Assembly: GCF_020165985.1 (NCBI RefSeq)
Contig: NZ_JAIUKZ010000015.1
Coordinates: 706,471-770,470, forward strand
Reading direction: 5' to 3'
DNA: 64,000 nucleotides
Source: Bacillus sp. RAR_GA_16
GTDB lineage: Bacteria > Bacillota > Bacilli > Bacillales > Guptibacillaceae
A model generated the notes under the pieces. That model searched no databases and was not told where the DNA came from. It was given only the letters and a program-made list of their open reading frames with translations. The translations under genes and the position numbers were made by a program. This document shows positions 16,796 through 25,254 of the stretch, piece by piece (the stretch's first letter is position 1; every line of letters begins with the position of its first letter).

Positions 16796-17438
16796 TATTC
16801 ATACTCCCTTTCCTCTCTTCCAACCATTGACGAACATGATAGAGATCAGGTACCAACGTTGTATGTTTCGAACAATATTGAGACAGGTTGTAAAGTGAAG
16901 TAAGCCTCCCTCCTACTAAGACCTCAGGTGGGTTTTTCAACGCTTCAAGTTCTGTAACATACCGATTCAGGCGCTCAGCATGATACAAAATTGCTACTGA
17001 TATACCAACAACAGTTGCGCCCCATTTCTCCGTTTTATCCAAAGCATACTCAAGAGGTAAATTAGCTCCAAAAAGCTTCGTTTGCCATCCATACTCTTGA
17101 AAAAGCAGTGATATCATCTTTAACCCTAAATAATGTTGTTCTTGCTCAATACATAGAAAAAGGGCTTTTGGACCATCTTCATTTTTATTCGTAATTTTTC
17201 TATAATGCGCATAACGCGAAAGAACATAATCACACGTGGTTGTAGCTAAATGCTCGTCTGCAACTGAAATTTCATTTTCTTCCCACAGCTTTCCAACCCG
17301 TTGCATGGCTTTCGTAAGAACTTCAAAGGTTAGATGGGTATTTGCCATGAGTTCAGGCTGCTCTATGATTCTTTCCCAAGCTTGATCCTGGTCACCATCA
17401 AGAAAATCATCTGTTAACCTTTTTATATCGATCGTCAC
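16779..17438 (-). CDS. Stand-alone cobalamin-binding protein with CarH-type Wx9EH motif
   Basis: A 219-residue protein made of a helical B12-binding cap (about 5-80) and a Rossmann-like B12-binding domain (about 90-205). The cap has Trp52, nine residues, then Glu62-His63, the Wx9EH motif that in CarH photoreceptors shields adenosylcobalamin. The lower-ligand motif is ExHxxG (E100, H102, G105) in place of DxHxxG. No DNA-binding domain is present. The GTG at 17438 comes four bases after the stop of the preceding gene and follows AGAGGTG. Likely a light or cobalamin sensor whose output is the neighbouring STAS protein. Confidence 0.8.
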   Translation of the reverse strand: MTIDIKRLTDDFLDGDQDQAWERIIEQPELMANTHLTFEVLTKAMQRVGKLWEENEISVADEHLATTTCDYVLSRYAHYRKITNKNEDGPKALFLCIEQEQHYLGLKMISLLFQEYGWQTKLFGANLPLEYALDKTEKWGATVVGISVAILYHAERLNRYVTELEALKNPPEVLVGGRLTSLYNLSQYCSKHTTLVPDLYHVRQWLEERKGSMNNVRYK

Positions 17439-17442
17439 ATGC

Positions 17443-17823
17443 TCACCTCTTTGTGTAAGAAGAACTTTCGACTGTAAGTTCTTCAAGCTCTGCCATTCCT
17501 TTTTTCAGTGTGCAGAGATAATCTTCCTTTTCTTCAAAGGGTTCAGCTGCACTTATTTCAATCTCCAGGCGCTTAAAATTATCAATTAAGTGCTCGGTTT
17601 TCATTCCTCTTACTGTTAATATGTTATTTAACCATAGTGCATAATCAACAAAGAATTCATCAGAATTTAGATTACGGGCTGAATTTAAATGCTTTATATG
17701 ATGATAGTTGTCTTCACGACATTTCACTCGACCCTGTTCTCCAAATCTTTCTAATAGCCCCGGCATATCACGATAAATTCCTTCAACGACCCGGTCAATG
17801 ATCTCATCAAGCTGACTCATCAT
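17443..17823 (-). CDS. Small helical protein coupled to the cobalamin gene
   Basis: A 126-residue, mostly alpha-helical, acidic protein with no signal peptide. A conserved-looking centre FGEQGRVKCREDNYHHIKHL (residues 27-46) is rich in histidine and has one cysteine. I recall similar segments fused ahead of B12-binding domains in other bacteria, but cannot name a family. Its first codon overlaps the heme-monooxygenase stop by four bases and its stop lies four bases before the cobalamin gene, so it is probably made in step with both and may bind the cobalamin protein or a tetrapyrrole. Confidence 0.65.
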   Translation of the reverse strand: MMSQLDEIIDRVVEGIYRDMPGLLERFGEQGRVKCREDNYHHIKHLNSARNLNSDEFFVDYALWLNNILTVRGMKTEHLIDNFKRLEIEISAAEPFEEKEDYLCTLKKGMAELEELTVESSSYTKR

Positions 17824-18125
17824 TCTGCCACAACCTTAAATCGTGAAACCTTTGGTTTAATGGCTGCCAGTTCCTGATCAGGATATTTCTTCTCAAGATC
17901 ATGAATTTCTTTATAGGAAGGACTTTTAATCCATGCTAGAAAGGATTCTTTAGTCTGCCATTTCATTTGAACCGTAAGTTCTGAAGGCTTGCTGTCGTTT
18001 TGAAGAAGTCGAAAAGATTCAAACCCTTCAAATTCGTCCACCTTCCTTGACCGTTTCTGGTAGATGGCAATTACTTCGTCTACTTTCTCTTCTGGTACAT
18101 TTATGACTGAATTAACAATGTACAT
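17820..18125 (-). CDS. IsdG/HmoA-type heme monooxygenase (ABM fold)
   Basis: A 101-residue dimeric-ferredoxin-fold (ABM) protein. The IsdG catalytic triad Asn-Trp-His is present as Asn5, Trp65 and His75, the same spacing as Asn7, Trp67 and His77 in IsdG. Such enzymes open heme to release iron. AAGGAGGG precedes the ATG. It opens the tightly coupled set that continues with a helical protein, a cobalamin protein and a STAS protein, and follows ydbT by only 22 bases without a visible terminator. No Fur box was seen here, so regulation may not be by iron. Confidence 0.78.
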   Translation of the reverse strand: MYIVNSVINVPEEKVDEVIAIYQKRSRKVDEFEGFESFRLLQNDSKPSELTVQMKWQTKESFLAWIKSPSYKEIHDLEKKYPDQELAAIKPKVSRFKVVAE

Positions 18126-18147
18126 ATATACCCTCCTTACGTAAAAG

Positions 18148-19588
18148 TTATTCCTTAATGTTTGTATTTTTATAAGAACGGTAAGAATACCAATTTAGAA
18201 GTTCTTCTCCGTTTGCTTGTTCAATATCTTTCACTTTGAATTGTTTCCCAGCAAAGCTTGATAAGATTGATACTTTCACTGTCGTTAATTCCTTAGGATG
18301 TTGAAGAAACGTGGTATCTAACTCCATTGATTGAATGTTCTTTCTCGGAACATATACACGCGTTTTTGAAATTTGTCTAAATTGCAGTAAAGCCACATCT
18401 TTCGTTACGCCCCATGCCGCATCACGATAATGAACAAAACCAGCAACGCAGCAGATTGGCAACAATACGAGTGAATAGGAACCATATGGTACAAGATAGC
18501 TCACAATCCCTACTGGAACTAAAACCGGTAGCAGAAAGCGAAACATATAACGTTTTCTTGCTCTTACTGGTAAGGAAGAACATTCTTCATGAATGGCCAT
18601 CTCAGGTAGGATTTCCCCTAATAATGTTTTCACTCGTTTTCGTTTCACCAGCGGAAATAGGATTGTTGAGAATTGTTCTTCTTTTCCACCGCCCCCGCCA
18701 CTTTCTACGTATAGCACTGAATATCCAAATGGCTGGCGTAGCAGTCCTTCCACAATGCGAATCGCCTGAATACGATGAACAGGAATGGTTAGCTGGCGCT
18801 TTTCAAGAATTCCTCGGTTGATGATTAAGTCATCACCTTGACGTGTCAAAACGAAACCACCGTACTTTAGGACTGTCCCAATGACCGAGAGAAACCATGA
18901 TATCAGGAGGAAGAAGGCAACTGCAACTAATAGCAATGGCACAGTCGCATCCATTACTCGCTCTGTAACACTTTCGTAGAAACGATTCTGGTATAAAATC
19001 ATCTACTTGAGAAGATATTGCCGCTACAAAAGAAAGAACAACTCCAATTCCACCAGAAGTTGACGCAGTTATCAATAATTCACGCCCTGAAAGCCGATAA
19101 GTAAGTGACTGTTCTTCTCTTTCTTCTACTACATTATTCGTTATAGCATTACGTTTTAGGGAAAGCTCACTTCTCAGTGATTCAGCATTGGCTCGTGTTA
19201 AAGCTGATAACACCACTTCGGGTTCTCCACCGCCCCCAGCGGTTTCAATTTGAACTTTCACGAGTCCAAATGCTCGCTGGATGATACCTTGTGATAAATC
19301 GATGGATTGTATTCTTTCTCTAGGTATGAATCTCTTTTTACGGAATATAAACCCCTGATGGATTCTTAACTCATCATGTTCAACTTGATATGTATAAAAG
19401 ATCCAACTAAGGATTCCATTTCCTACGGTAAATAGGAGCATTAGTCCAATGATGACAAAGTGCCACCAGGAATAACCGTTCCCGCCTCCTACAAATACGA
19501 AAAAAATGAGCGGAAGGGCAGCTTCTCTGGCATACCTTATTACTGATAACAGCATTGCTACTGGGTGCAGGTGCTTTTTCTCAGACAT
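18148..19588 (-). pseudogene. ydbT: ydbT, bacterial PH-domain membrane protein, frameshifted
   Basis: Two overlapping frames together encode a YdbT-like protein of about 480 residues with repeated bPH2 domains and membrane segments. The first frame (from ATG 19588) covers the N-terminal PH domain (RFIPRERIQSIDLSQGIIQR) and ends after SSQVDDFIP; the second resumes at about RFYESVTERVMD and holds the rest (LEKRQLTIPVHRIQAIRI, VYVPRKNIQSMEL). Deleting one T at 18986-18987 turns GATTC into GATC and joins the frames. In B. subtilis ydbST is SigW-controlled and linked to bacteriocin resistance. Start overlaps ydbS by eight bases. May be a sequence error. Confidence 0.85.
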
Positions 19589-20063
19589 CTTCTTCCGCCA
19601 CCCTTGCAAGAACCGAAATACGATTTCGTAATTCATCAGCAATGTCGTTAGAAAGTGCTGGAATTTCATGTGTCGTAGCCGCAGTAGAAATGGTAACGGA
19701 TGAGAGACGATAGGCTCTAAGCAATGGCCCTTGTCTTGTATCAACATGCTGAACGCGAACCATTGGAATTAGCGTGCGCTTCACAATAATGACGCCGTGT
19801 TTCAGCTCAATTTCGTGTTCAGTCACCTCGTATCTCCACTTTTTCCAACGAAGCTTTGGTAGTAGCCATGTTTGAAGAATGACAAATAGAAGAGCGAGTA
19901 CGCAACCGATCGCTAAGCTCCATATAGGCAGAGGGCGAACGATGAAATGAACAACGAATAGTCCACTTAAAAGAACAATGGCAAATAAAGAAAAAAAACC
20001 GCCTGTAATTTGCCATACTTTTAGTCCTTTAGGATCAATTCGCTTAGAAGGTTCCAGTCGCAT
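19581..20063 (-). CDS. ydbS: bPH2-domain membrane protein YdbS
   Basis: A 160-residue protein with two adjacent membrane helices (about 22-65) followed by a bacterial PH domain (bPH2; KWRYEVTEHEIELKHGVIIV, PMVRVQHVDTRQGPLLRAY). YdbS partners YdbT; in B. subtilis the pair contributes to resistance to some bacteriocins. The ATG at 20063 is preceded by GTGAGG at six bases; an in-frame GTG four codons earlier overlaps that site. Upstream I see a TATAAT but no convincing SigW motif, so control may differ from B. subtilis. Confidence 0.88.
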   Translation of the reverse strand: MRLEPSKRIDPKGLKVWQITGGFFSLFAIVLLSGLFVVHFIVRPLPIWSLAIGCVLALLFVILQTWLLPKLRWKKWRYEVTEHEIELKHGVIIVKRTLIPMVRVQHVDTRQGPLLRAYRLSSVTISTAATTHEIPALSNDIADELRNRISVLARVAEEDV

Positions 20064-20194
20064 TCGTTTCCTCACTTTCTATGATTAAACTTGAGTTTAT
20101 TTAAATAATTATATCATTCTTAAGTTTCTCCTTCTATTCCTCTGCTTTAAATGAGTGAGAAATAAAAATATTATTGGGAGAAGTGGATTCAAAT

Positions 20195-20226
20195 TAAAAA
20201 AGGCTTGAGCTTTTTCAGCTCAAGCT
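20195..20226 (-). terminator. Terminator after the propeller-like gene
   Basis: Minus-strand hairpin GCTTGAGCT/AGCTCAAGC followed by TTTTTT. Confidence 0.88.
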
Positions 20227-20239
20227 TCATTCATACTGA

Positions 20240-21133
20240 TTAAAAATGCTTTGTTAAAGAAGGGCGTTCAGACTCTCTCATACTGATGATTTCTCTTTGT
20301 TGATGATCCCATACAGATAATATTTTCGTTTCTGCATGATAAAAAGTTAAATGTTGATCTGAGCATTGAACAAGCTCACCACTTGGAATTGGGAACTTTT
20401 CCTGACATCCTGTTTTTGAACAGATGTACACAAGCTGATCACTCTTCCCAGTTCTTCTATTAATGCCATGAACGATTAAATAACCGTTCCAGGAATGAAT
20501 GGTTCGTGGAGAGAAATCGAGCTTAAAGGTATGTTTAACCTGGTACGTATCATCAAGAAGAAGGACTTGATCCTGGTAAGAAGCAGAAATCGATAAAGCA
20601 GCAACATAAATGCCTTCTTCAGCTACCATCATGTTTACTGGCGAATAACCGGTTTCTAAGGGAATCACTTTTTTACCAGAATCATCAAACGTTGTTAAAA
20701 GGGCTTCATCCCCTTCCACATGATAGGAGGATACAAGAAGTTGGTTCCCTCTTCGTTTCAAATCACAAAAGATTCCATTCACATGCCACTGATGCGTTAT
20801 GCGTGGATCTTGCTTTGAAAATTCATAAATCCACCCGTTCCATTCTTCGCCCTCACAAGCGATGCAAATAGTTTCAGGGTATTCATAAAAACTTGGTTTG
20901 CCATTTACTTGGAACGTTCTCAATTGAGCAAGGCTGTGAACAAAGACATAAACCTCGACATGGTTAGGCGAAAGTTGCTTGGTGAACCAGTAGTTTTGGT
21001 TTGAGTCCCTCACAACATTTGAAAAACCTTCTTCACTTGCAATTGGTAGTTTGGGTACATTGACCCGCTCAGATGTTTGGGTGCGCTTATGTCCATCAGA
21101 TTTTAGTGCTTTGTTCCCTTGCTCAAACGGCAT
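20240..21133 (-). CDS. Uncharacterised protein, possibly beta-propeller
   Basis: A 297-residue cytosolic-looking protein with no signal peptide. It is rich in short beta-strand-like segments with repeated Trp and Gly-Lys turns (IYEFSKQDPR, LLTTFDDSGKKV, LSVWDHQQREI), which suggests a beta-propeller, but I do not recognise a family. The ATG at 21133 follows GGGAGAG at six bases. It stands alone between ydbS and a divergent methyltransferase gene and has its own terminator. Confidence 0.55.
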   Translation of the reverse strand: MPFEQGNKALKSDGHKRTQTSERVNVPKLPIASEEGFSNVVRDSNQNYWFTKQLSPNHVEVYVFVHSLAQLRTFQVNGKPSFYEYPETICIACEGEEWNGWIYEFSKQDPRITHQWHVNGIFCDLKRRGNQLLVSSYHVEGDEALLTTFDDSGKKVIPLETGYSPVNMMVAEEGIYVAALSISASYQDQVLLLDDTYQVKHTFKLDFSPRTIHSWNGYLIVHGINRRTGKSDQLVYICSKTGCQEKFPIPSGELVQCSDQHLTFYHAETKILSVWDHQQREIISMRESERPSLTKHF

Positions 21134-21479
21134 CCTAAACTCTCCCTTCATAATCAGCTGCCTTTTTCCATTGAGGCAAATAGGAAAAAGGATAGATGTT
21201 AACAACCGATCCTTGCTGTTATTACTAGTTTAACAAACAATTCGTCAAGGGGGTATTGGGAAATACCAATAACTTTCGTAGGATTATTAGGCTGATTTGT
21301 TTCCTACTTTCCCAAGTATCGTTTCTCCTTATAGTACTTTACTCCTCACCATATCTATTGAAGGATGTTCGATTCATGATCACTCGTCCTTTCTGTGTTG
21401 CTCCAAATGGACAAGTTTAACCTTGACAGTCACCATTCCCTGCATAACAATGAGTACGAATCCATTTATAATAGGAAGG

Positions 21480-22130
21480 ATGAGAATCCGCTTGGCACGT
21501 AACCACGATGAGTATATTCAACACCTATTCGGAAATGAAGACGAAGCACTGCACTCAGTCAATGAAAGTATTCGTAGAAATGGTATGCCTGCTATCTCAG
21601 TTAAACCAGAGGTTGGACGCTTTCTCTCTTTACTTGTCCACATAGCCAAGCCTCGAAACGTAATGGAAATTGGAGCCCTTGGCGGCTATAGTGGAATAAT
21701 GCTTGCTAGCGCACTTGATAAAGAAGGCTCATTAACTTCTCTTGAATTAGAAGAATCGTATGCAAATGTAGCCAAAGATAACTTGACTCGAGCAGGCCTT
21801 GGCGACAAAGTAAAATATGTCATTGGTCCCGCCCTCCAAAACATGGATTCTTTACATAGCGCTGGGCAGCAGTATGACTTTTTCTTTATTGATGCTGATA
21901 AAGTAAATTATCCAAATTACTTTCAAGCAGCGTTAAAATTAGCTACACCAGGAGCGGTAATCGTAGCAGATAACACACTTCAAGGTGACAAGGTTATGGA
22001 TGAAAATGACACAAGTGAAAGTGTCGAAGCGATACGTACATTTAACAAGCAAATCGCGTCAGATGAAAGAGTGGAAGGGATGCTCCTTCCCCTATGTGAT
22101 GGACTAACGGTTTGTAGAGTGAAACCTTAG
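21480..22130 (+). CDS. SAM-dependent O-methyltransferase (class I, YrrM-like)
   Basis: A 216-residue methyltransferase of the O-methyltransferase family 3. SAM motif I is NVMEIGALGGYSGIMLA; the metal/substrate acidic motif is FFFIDADKVNYPNYF; the post-motif VIVADNTLQGD follows. Members methylate catechol-like compounds or, as TrmR, tRNA uridine. The start is uncertain: the ATG at 21480 abuts GGAAGG, and a TTG 12 bases downstream is possible. A TATAAT lies at 21467-21472. The 270 bases before it show no other gene. Confidence 0.82.
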   Translation: MRIRLARNHDEYIQHLFGNEDEALHSVNESIRRNGMPAISVKPEVGRFLSLLVHIAKPRNVMEIGALGGYSGIMLASALDKEGSLTSLELEESYANVAKDNLTRAGLGDKVKYVIGPALQNMDSLHSAGQQYDFFFIDADKVNYPNYFQAALKLATPGAVIVADNTLQGDKVMDENDTSESVEAIRTFNKQIASDERVEGMLLPLCDGLTVCRVKP

Positions 22131-22137
22131 CTTACAA

Positions 22138-22172
22138 AAAGAAAGGAAGCAGAGCGATGCTCTGCCTCCTTT
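22138..22172. terminator. Bidirectional terminator
   Basis: AGGAAGCAGAGC/GCTCTGCCTCCT hairpin (one mismatch) with a T run on the plus strand, between the convergent methyltransferase and YhfP-type genes. Confidence 0.85.
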
Positions 22173-22174
22173 TT

Positions 22175-23164
22175 TTAAAACGCAACAATTGTTCTTCCAC
22201 GAACTTTTCCCTTTAAAATATTTCGTAATACATCAGGTAGTTCGTCAAGCGTAATTTCGTTTTGTATTGCCTCAAGATGCTCAGACGGCTTGTATTCATC
22301 AGCGGCTTTCTTCCAAATTTCTTTTCTCTTTTCCATCGGGCAGTAAACAGAATCAATTCCAAGTAAATTAACCCCTCTTAATATAAATGGAAACACGGTC
22401 GTTGGAACCTTAGGACCACCTGTCAGACCACTAACAGCCACAGCACCGCCGTACATCGTATTACTTAGAACTGCCGCCAGCGTATCTCCTCCCACTGGAT
22501 CAACGACGCCTGCCCATTTCTGCTTCCCAATTGGTTTAAATCCTTCTGGTGCGACTTCTTCTCTACTAACAATCGTTGTTGCACCTAACTCTTTTAAATA
22601 GTTATGCTCAGATTCTTTCCCTGTGCTTGCGGCTACTTCATAGCCTTTTTTCGCAAGAATAGCAACGGCCATACTTCCTACTCCACCAGTAGCACCCGTT
22701 ACAAGAACCGTTCCTTTTTCAGGAGTAACTCCTGCCTGTTCGAGCTGATAAACAGAAAGTGCTGCAGTGAACCCTGCTGTACCGTATACCATTGCTTCTT
22801 TAAGAGACAGCCCATCAGGTAGTGGGACAATCCAGTCAGATTTTACTCTAGCATATTCGCTAAAGCCACCGTAATGAGAGACACCTAGCTCATAGCTTGT
22901 AACAATGACTCGGTCGCCTTCCTGCCAATCTGGATGATCCGATTCAGCTACAACACCGGCTAAGTCAATTCCTGGAACATGGGGATAGTTTTTTACGATA
23001 TTGCCTTTTGGATGTGCTGCTAATCCGTCTTTATAATTTACGCTTGAATAATGCACTTTGATTAGTACGTCACCTTCAGGAAGGTCTTCCTTCATTCGTT
23101 CCTGAACCGCTATTCGTGTATCGTCTTCAATTTTGTCGACTACTAACGCTTTAAATTTATCCAT
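22175..23164 (-). CDS. YhdH/YhfP family NADPH quinone oxidoreductase
   Basis: A 329-residue MDR-superfamily enzyme of the YhdH/YhfP (acryloyl-CoA reductase-like) group. N-terminal GroES-like domain (VHYSSVNYKDGLA, VPGIDLAGVV) and a nucleotide-binding domain with VTGATGGVGSMAVAILAKKG. Zinc ligands of true alcohol dehydrogenases are absent. The ATG at 23164 follows GGAGGAG. It is divergent from a TetR regulator gene, and a TGACCGGTCA palindrome between them overlaps a TTGACC that could be its -35 box, so TetR control is likely. Confidence 0.9.
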   Translation of the reverse strand: MDKFKALVVDKIEDDTRIAVQERMKEDLPEGDVLIKVHYSSVNYKDGLAAHPKGNIVKNYPHVPGIDLAGVVAESDHPDWQEGDRVIVTSYELGVSHYGGFSEYARVKSDWIVPLPDGLSLKEAMVYGTAGFTAALSVYQLEQAGVTPEKGTVLVTGATGGVGSMAVAILAKKGYEVAASTGKESEHNYLKELGATTIVSREEVAPEGFKPIGKQKWAGVVDPVGGDTLAAVLSNTMYGGAVAVSGLTGGPKVPTTVFPFILRGVNLLGIDSVYCPMEKRKEIWKKAADEYKPSEHLEAIQNEITLDELPDVLRNILKGKVRGRTIVAF

Positions 23165-23217
23165 TTTCAAACTCCTCCTTAAGCTCTCTTTCGGAACAAG
23201 CTTAACAGAAATTATTC

Positions 23218-23227
23218 TGACCGGTCA
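23218..23227. promoter_or_regulatory. Candidate TetR operator
   Basis: The perfect 10-bp palindrome TGACCGGTCA lies in the 130-base divergent region between the YhfP-type gene and the tetR gene, and overlaps a TTGACC -35-like box reading toward the oxidoreductase. TetR-family proteins with similar operators are common. Confidence 0.6.
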
Positions 23228-23241
23228 ATTAATCTGAATTC

Positions 23242-23270
23242 TTTAACCATACATCAAATTTATGTATAAT
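23242..23270 (+). promoter_or_regulatory. Candidate promoter of the tetR gene
   Basis: TTTAAC (23242-23247), 17 bases, then TATAAT (23265-23270), about 25 bases ahead of the start codon. Confidence 0.6.
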
Positions 23271-23294
23271 AAGCTCAGTAAGGAGAGGAATACA

Positions 23295-23879
23295 ATGAAT
23301 CGTAAAGCAGAGTTGAAGCGACAACAAATCATTAAAGCAGCTTATCAAGCCGTTTCTGACAAAGGTTACGAAGCTGTGACACTACAAGATATTGCGAATT
23401 ATGCCAATGTAAGTAAAGGCGTCCCGAATTATTATTTCGAAAATAAAGAGGACGTTCTTGCGCATCTTCTCGCTCAAATTACGGAACGAATATATAAGAA
23501 AGAAAAAGAAGCGGTTGAAAAAGAAACTTCTGTCCAGGAGATGCTTCAAGCTTATATTAATACCGTCTTTGTGAGTCCTGAAGAAAACGAAAAATTCTAC
23601 CGTGTTTATTTAGATTTTCTAGCACAGGCTACAAAGAACAACCGTTACCGTGAAATTAACGCACGCTTTTACCAAAATTGCGCTTCTATTTCTAAGGAGA
23701 TTTTAACCCAGGCGAGAAAAGAAAATGTCTTTGTCATCAACGATTTTGAAACGGCTAGTCGTGCCATTCGTACGATGATTGATGGGTACATGATTCAATG
23801 GATGATGACAGGAGATTACGCCCAGCATCGTTCCTATAAACAGGCATGTTATCAAGCCATCACCACCTATTTATCCTAA
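23295..23879 (+). CDS. TetR/AcrR family transcriptional regulator
   Basis: A 194-residue regulator. The N-terminal helix-turn-helix is clear (IIKAAYQAVSDKGYEAVTLQ, then DIANYANVSKGVPNYYFENK). The C-terminal all-helical ligand domain gives no hint of its ligand. ATG 23295 follows GGAGAGG. It probably represses itself and the divergent YhfP-type oxidoreductase through the palindrome between them. Its 3' end overlaps the convergent VOC gene by four bases. Confidence 0.92.
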   Translation: MNRKAELKRQQIIKAAYQAVSDKGYEAVTLQDIANYANVSKGVPNYYFENKEDVLAHLLAQITERIYKKEKEAVEKETSVQEMLQAYINTVFVSPEENEKFYRVYLDFLAQATKNNRYREINARFYQNCASISKEILTQARKENVFVINDFETASRAIRTMIDGYMIQWMMTGDYAQHRSYKQACYQAITTYLS

Positions 23880-24247
23880 TGCGGCTCATTATTTGATAGC
23901 CGCATTTTTTCAATCCATTCGACCTCTTCTCCATTCGGGCCAATAGCATAAGCGACCTGTGTTCCGTGTAGCGTGTAGCGCTCTACTTTAGTAAACACTG
24001 TTCTGTATTCTCGTAAAAACCGCTCAAGATGATCTATTTCAAAAGCAAGGTGACCAGATAGCCTGACCGGAAGACTTCGTGTTGTTACCTCTTCAATCAG
24101 TTCTACCATCATCCCATTTTTCTTTAGAAATGCTGCCCTTTCCTCATTCGAACAATACGTCTCTACCTTAGTAAAACCTAATTTCTCATAGAAAGAAACC
24201 GACGTTTGGAGATCAAGTACGTTAATCGCAGCGTGATGAAACCTCAT
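23876..24247 (-). CDS. VOC (glyoxalase/bleomycin-resistance fold) protein
   Basis: A 123-residue VOC-superfamily protein. The first beta-alpha module starts MRFHHAAINVLDLQTSVSFY with a metal-type His, and the second carries HLAFEIDHLERFLREY and ends in NGEEVEWIE. Substrate unknown. It is the last gene of a three-gene set after an SDR and a QueA-like gene, joined by a four-base overlap. Confidence 0.85.
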   Translation of the reverse strand: MRFHHAAINVLDLQTSVSFYEKLGFTKVETYCSNEERAAFLKKNGMMVELIEEVTTRSLPVRLSGHLAFEIDHLERFLREYRTVFTKVERYTLHGTQVAYAIGPNGEEVEWIEKMRLSNNEPH

Positions 24248-25254
24248 TTACTCACTCCTAGTATTAGATTAACATCACCAAACTCATGCCAGAGATACTT
24301 CTCTTGTATGGCGATCTCATAGGCTTTATCCAACTTTTCCTTTGATACAAAAGCAGAAAGCATATCTAAATGGCTAGCTTCTGGTTCATGAAAACCAGTG
24401 AGTAGTCCATGAACAGCCTGAAGTTTCGTTTGGGAACGTATGTATAGGTTTGTCCACCCTTTACCTGAGTTCACTTCAGTATCAAATGCAGACTCAAGAG
24501 CACGAACAACGGTTGTTCCCACTGCGATAACTCTCCGTCCCTCTTTTATTGCTTTATTTACAGTGTGTGCCGTTTTTTTAGGAATCGTATATTCTTCCCA
24601 ATTTTCATATGGATTTGGAGACCAATTCTCCTGAAGCAAGTCACTTATTCCAGTATGAAGTGTAAGGTAGACAAGATTCACACCCAATGCTTCTAATTCA
24701 AAAAGCATTTTACATGTAAACGCTCGACCAGCAGAAGCCATCTCTACAGAACCAGGAGCCGAACTATAAACCGTTTGATACACTTCAAGTGGCCATGGCT
24801 CATGAATATATTCATAGCGAATTGGCTCTCCAATTTGATAAATATCATTTAGTAGTTCCGTTCCTCCTTTTGAAAAAGATAAATGATCATAAGCTCCCGC
24901 ATTTTTCCCAATCAAGGCGCATAATGATTTCGAAAACCAAATCGTTTTGCCACTTTCTGCTACACCTTCAGCTACAATAACAGCCCACTTCTTATCGCTT
25001 ATCCTTCTCGCAAGCCGGATAACCATTTTCTCTCCTTTTTCGGTAACTCCCTTTAATTCCGCAGGCAACGTACGACTATCATTGAAGACGAGAACATCTC
25101 CTTCATGCAAGAATGAACCTAGCTCGTGAAATTGAGTGTGCCTTACTTCTTCTCCATCTAGAACCATCATCCGAACATCGTCTCTACATCCAGATCGATG
25201 TTCAGGCGGGACATTCGCGTGAAGCACTTCAGGTAAGCAAAAACGGTTTCCCAT
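24244..25254 (-). CDS. QueA-like S-adenosylmethionine ribosyltransferase-isomerase family protein
   Basis: A 336-residue protein with QueA landmarks: GDVLVFNDSRTLPAEL, SSAPGSVEMASAGRAFT (QueA normally PGSVAAPTAGLHFT), LTLHTGI, GTTVVRALES and GLLTGFHEPEASHL. QueA moves ribose from SAM to preQ1 in tRNA to form epoxyqueuosine. The altered PTAGLHFT segment and the context (no tgt, queC-F or ruv genes) suggest a paralogue with another role. The ATG at 25254 overlaps the SDR stop codon by one base. Confidence 0.8.
   Translation of the reverse strand: MGNRFCLPEVLHANVPPEHRSGCRDDVRMMVLDGEEVRHTQFHELGSFLHEGDVLVFNDSRTLPAELKGVTEKGEKMVIRLARRISDKKWAVIVAEGVAESGKTIWFSKSLCALIGKNAGAYDHLSFSKGGTELLNDIYQIGEPIRYEYIHEPWPLEVYQTVYSSAPGSVEMASAGRAFTCKMLFELEALGVNLVYLTLHTGISDLLQENWSPNPYENWEEYTIPKKTAHTVNKAIKEGRRVIAVGTTVVRALESAFDTEVNSGKGWTNLYIRSQTKLQAVHGLLTGFHEPEASHLDMLSAFVSKEKLDKAYEIAIQEKYLWHEFGDVNLILGVSK

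Noticed and set aside
20064..20170. SigW promoter ahead of ydbS, expected from B. subtilis
   Set aside because: An AAAC is present but no CGTA at the proper distance; only a TATAAT is evident.
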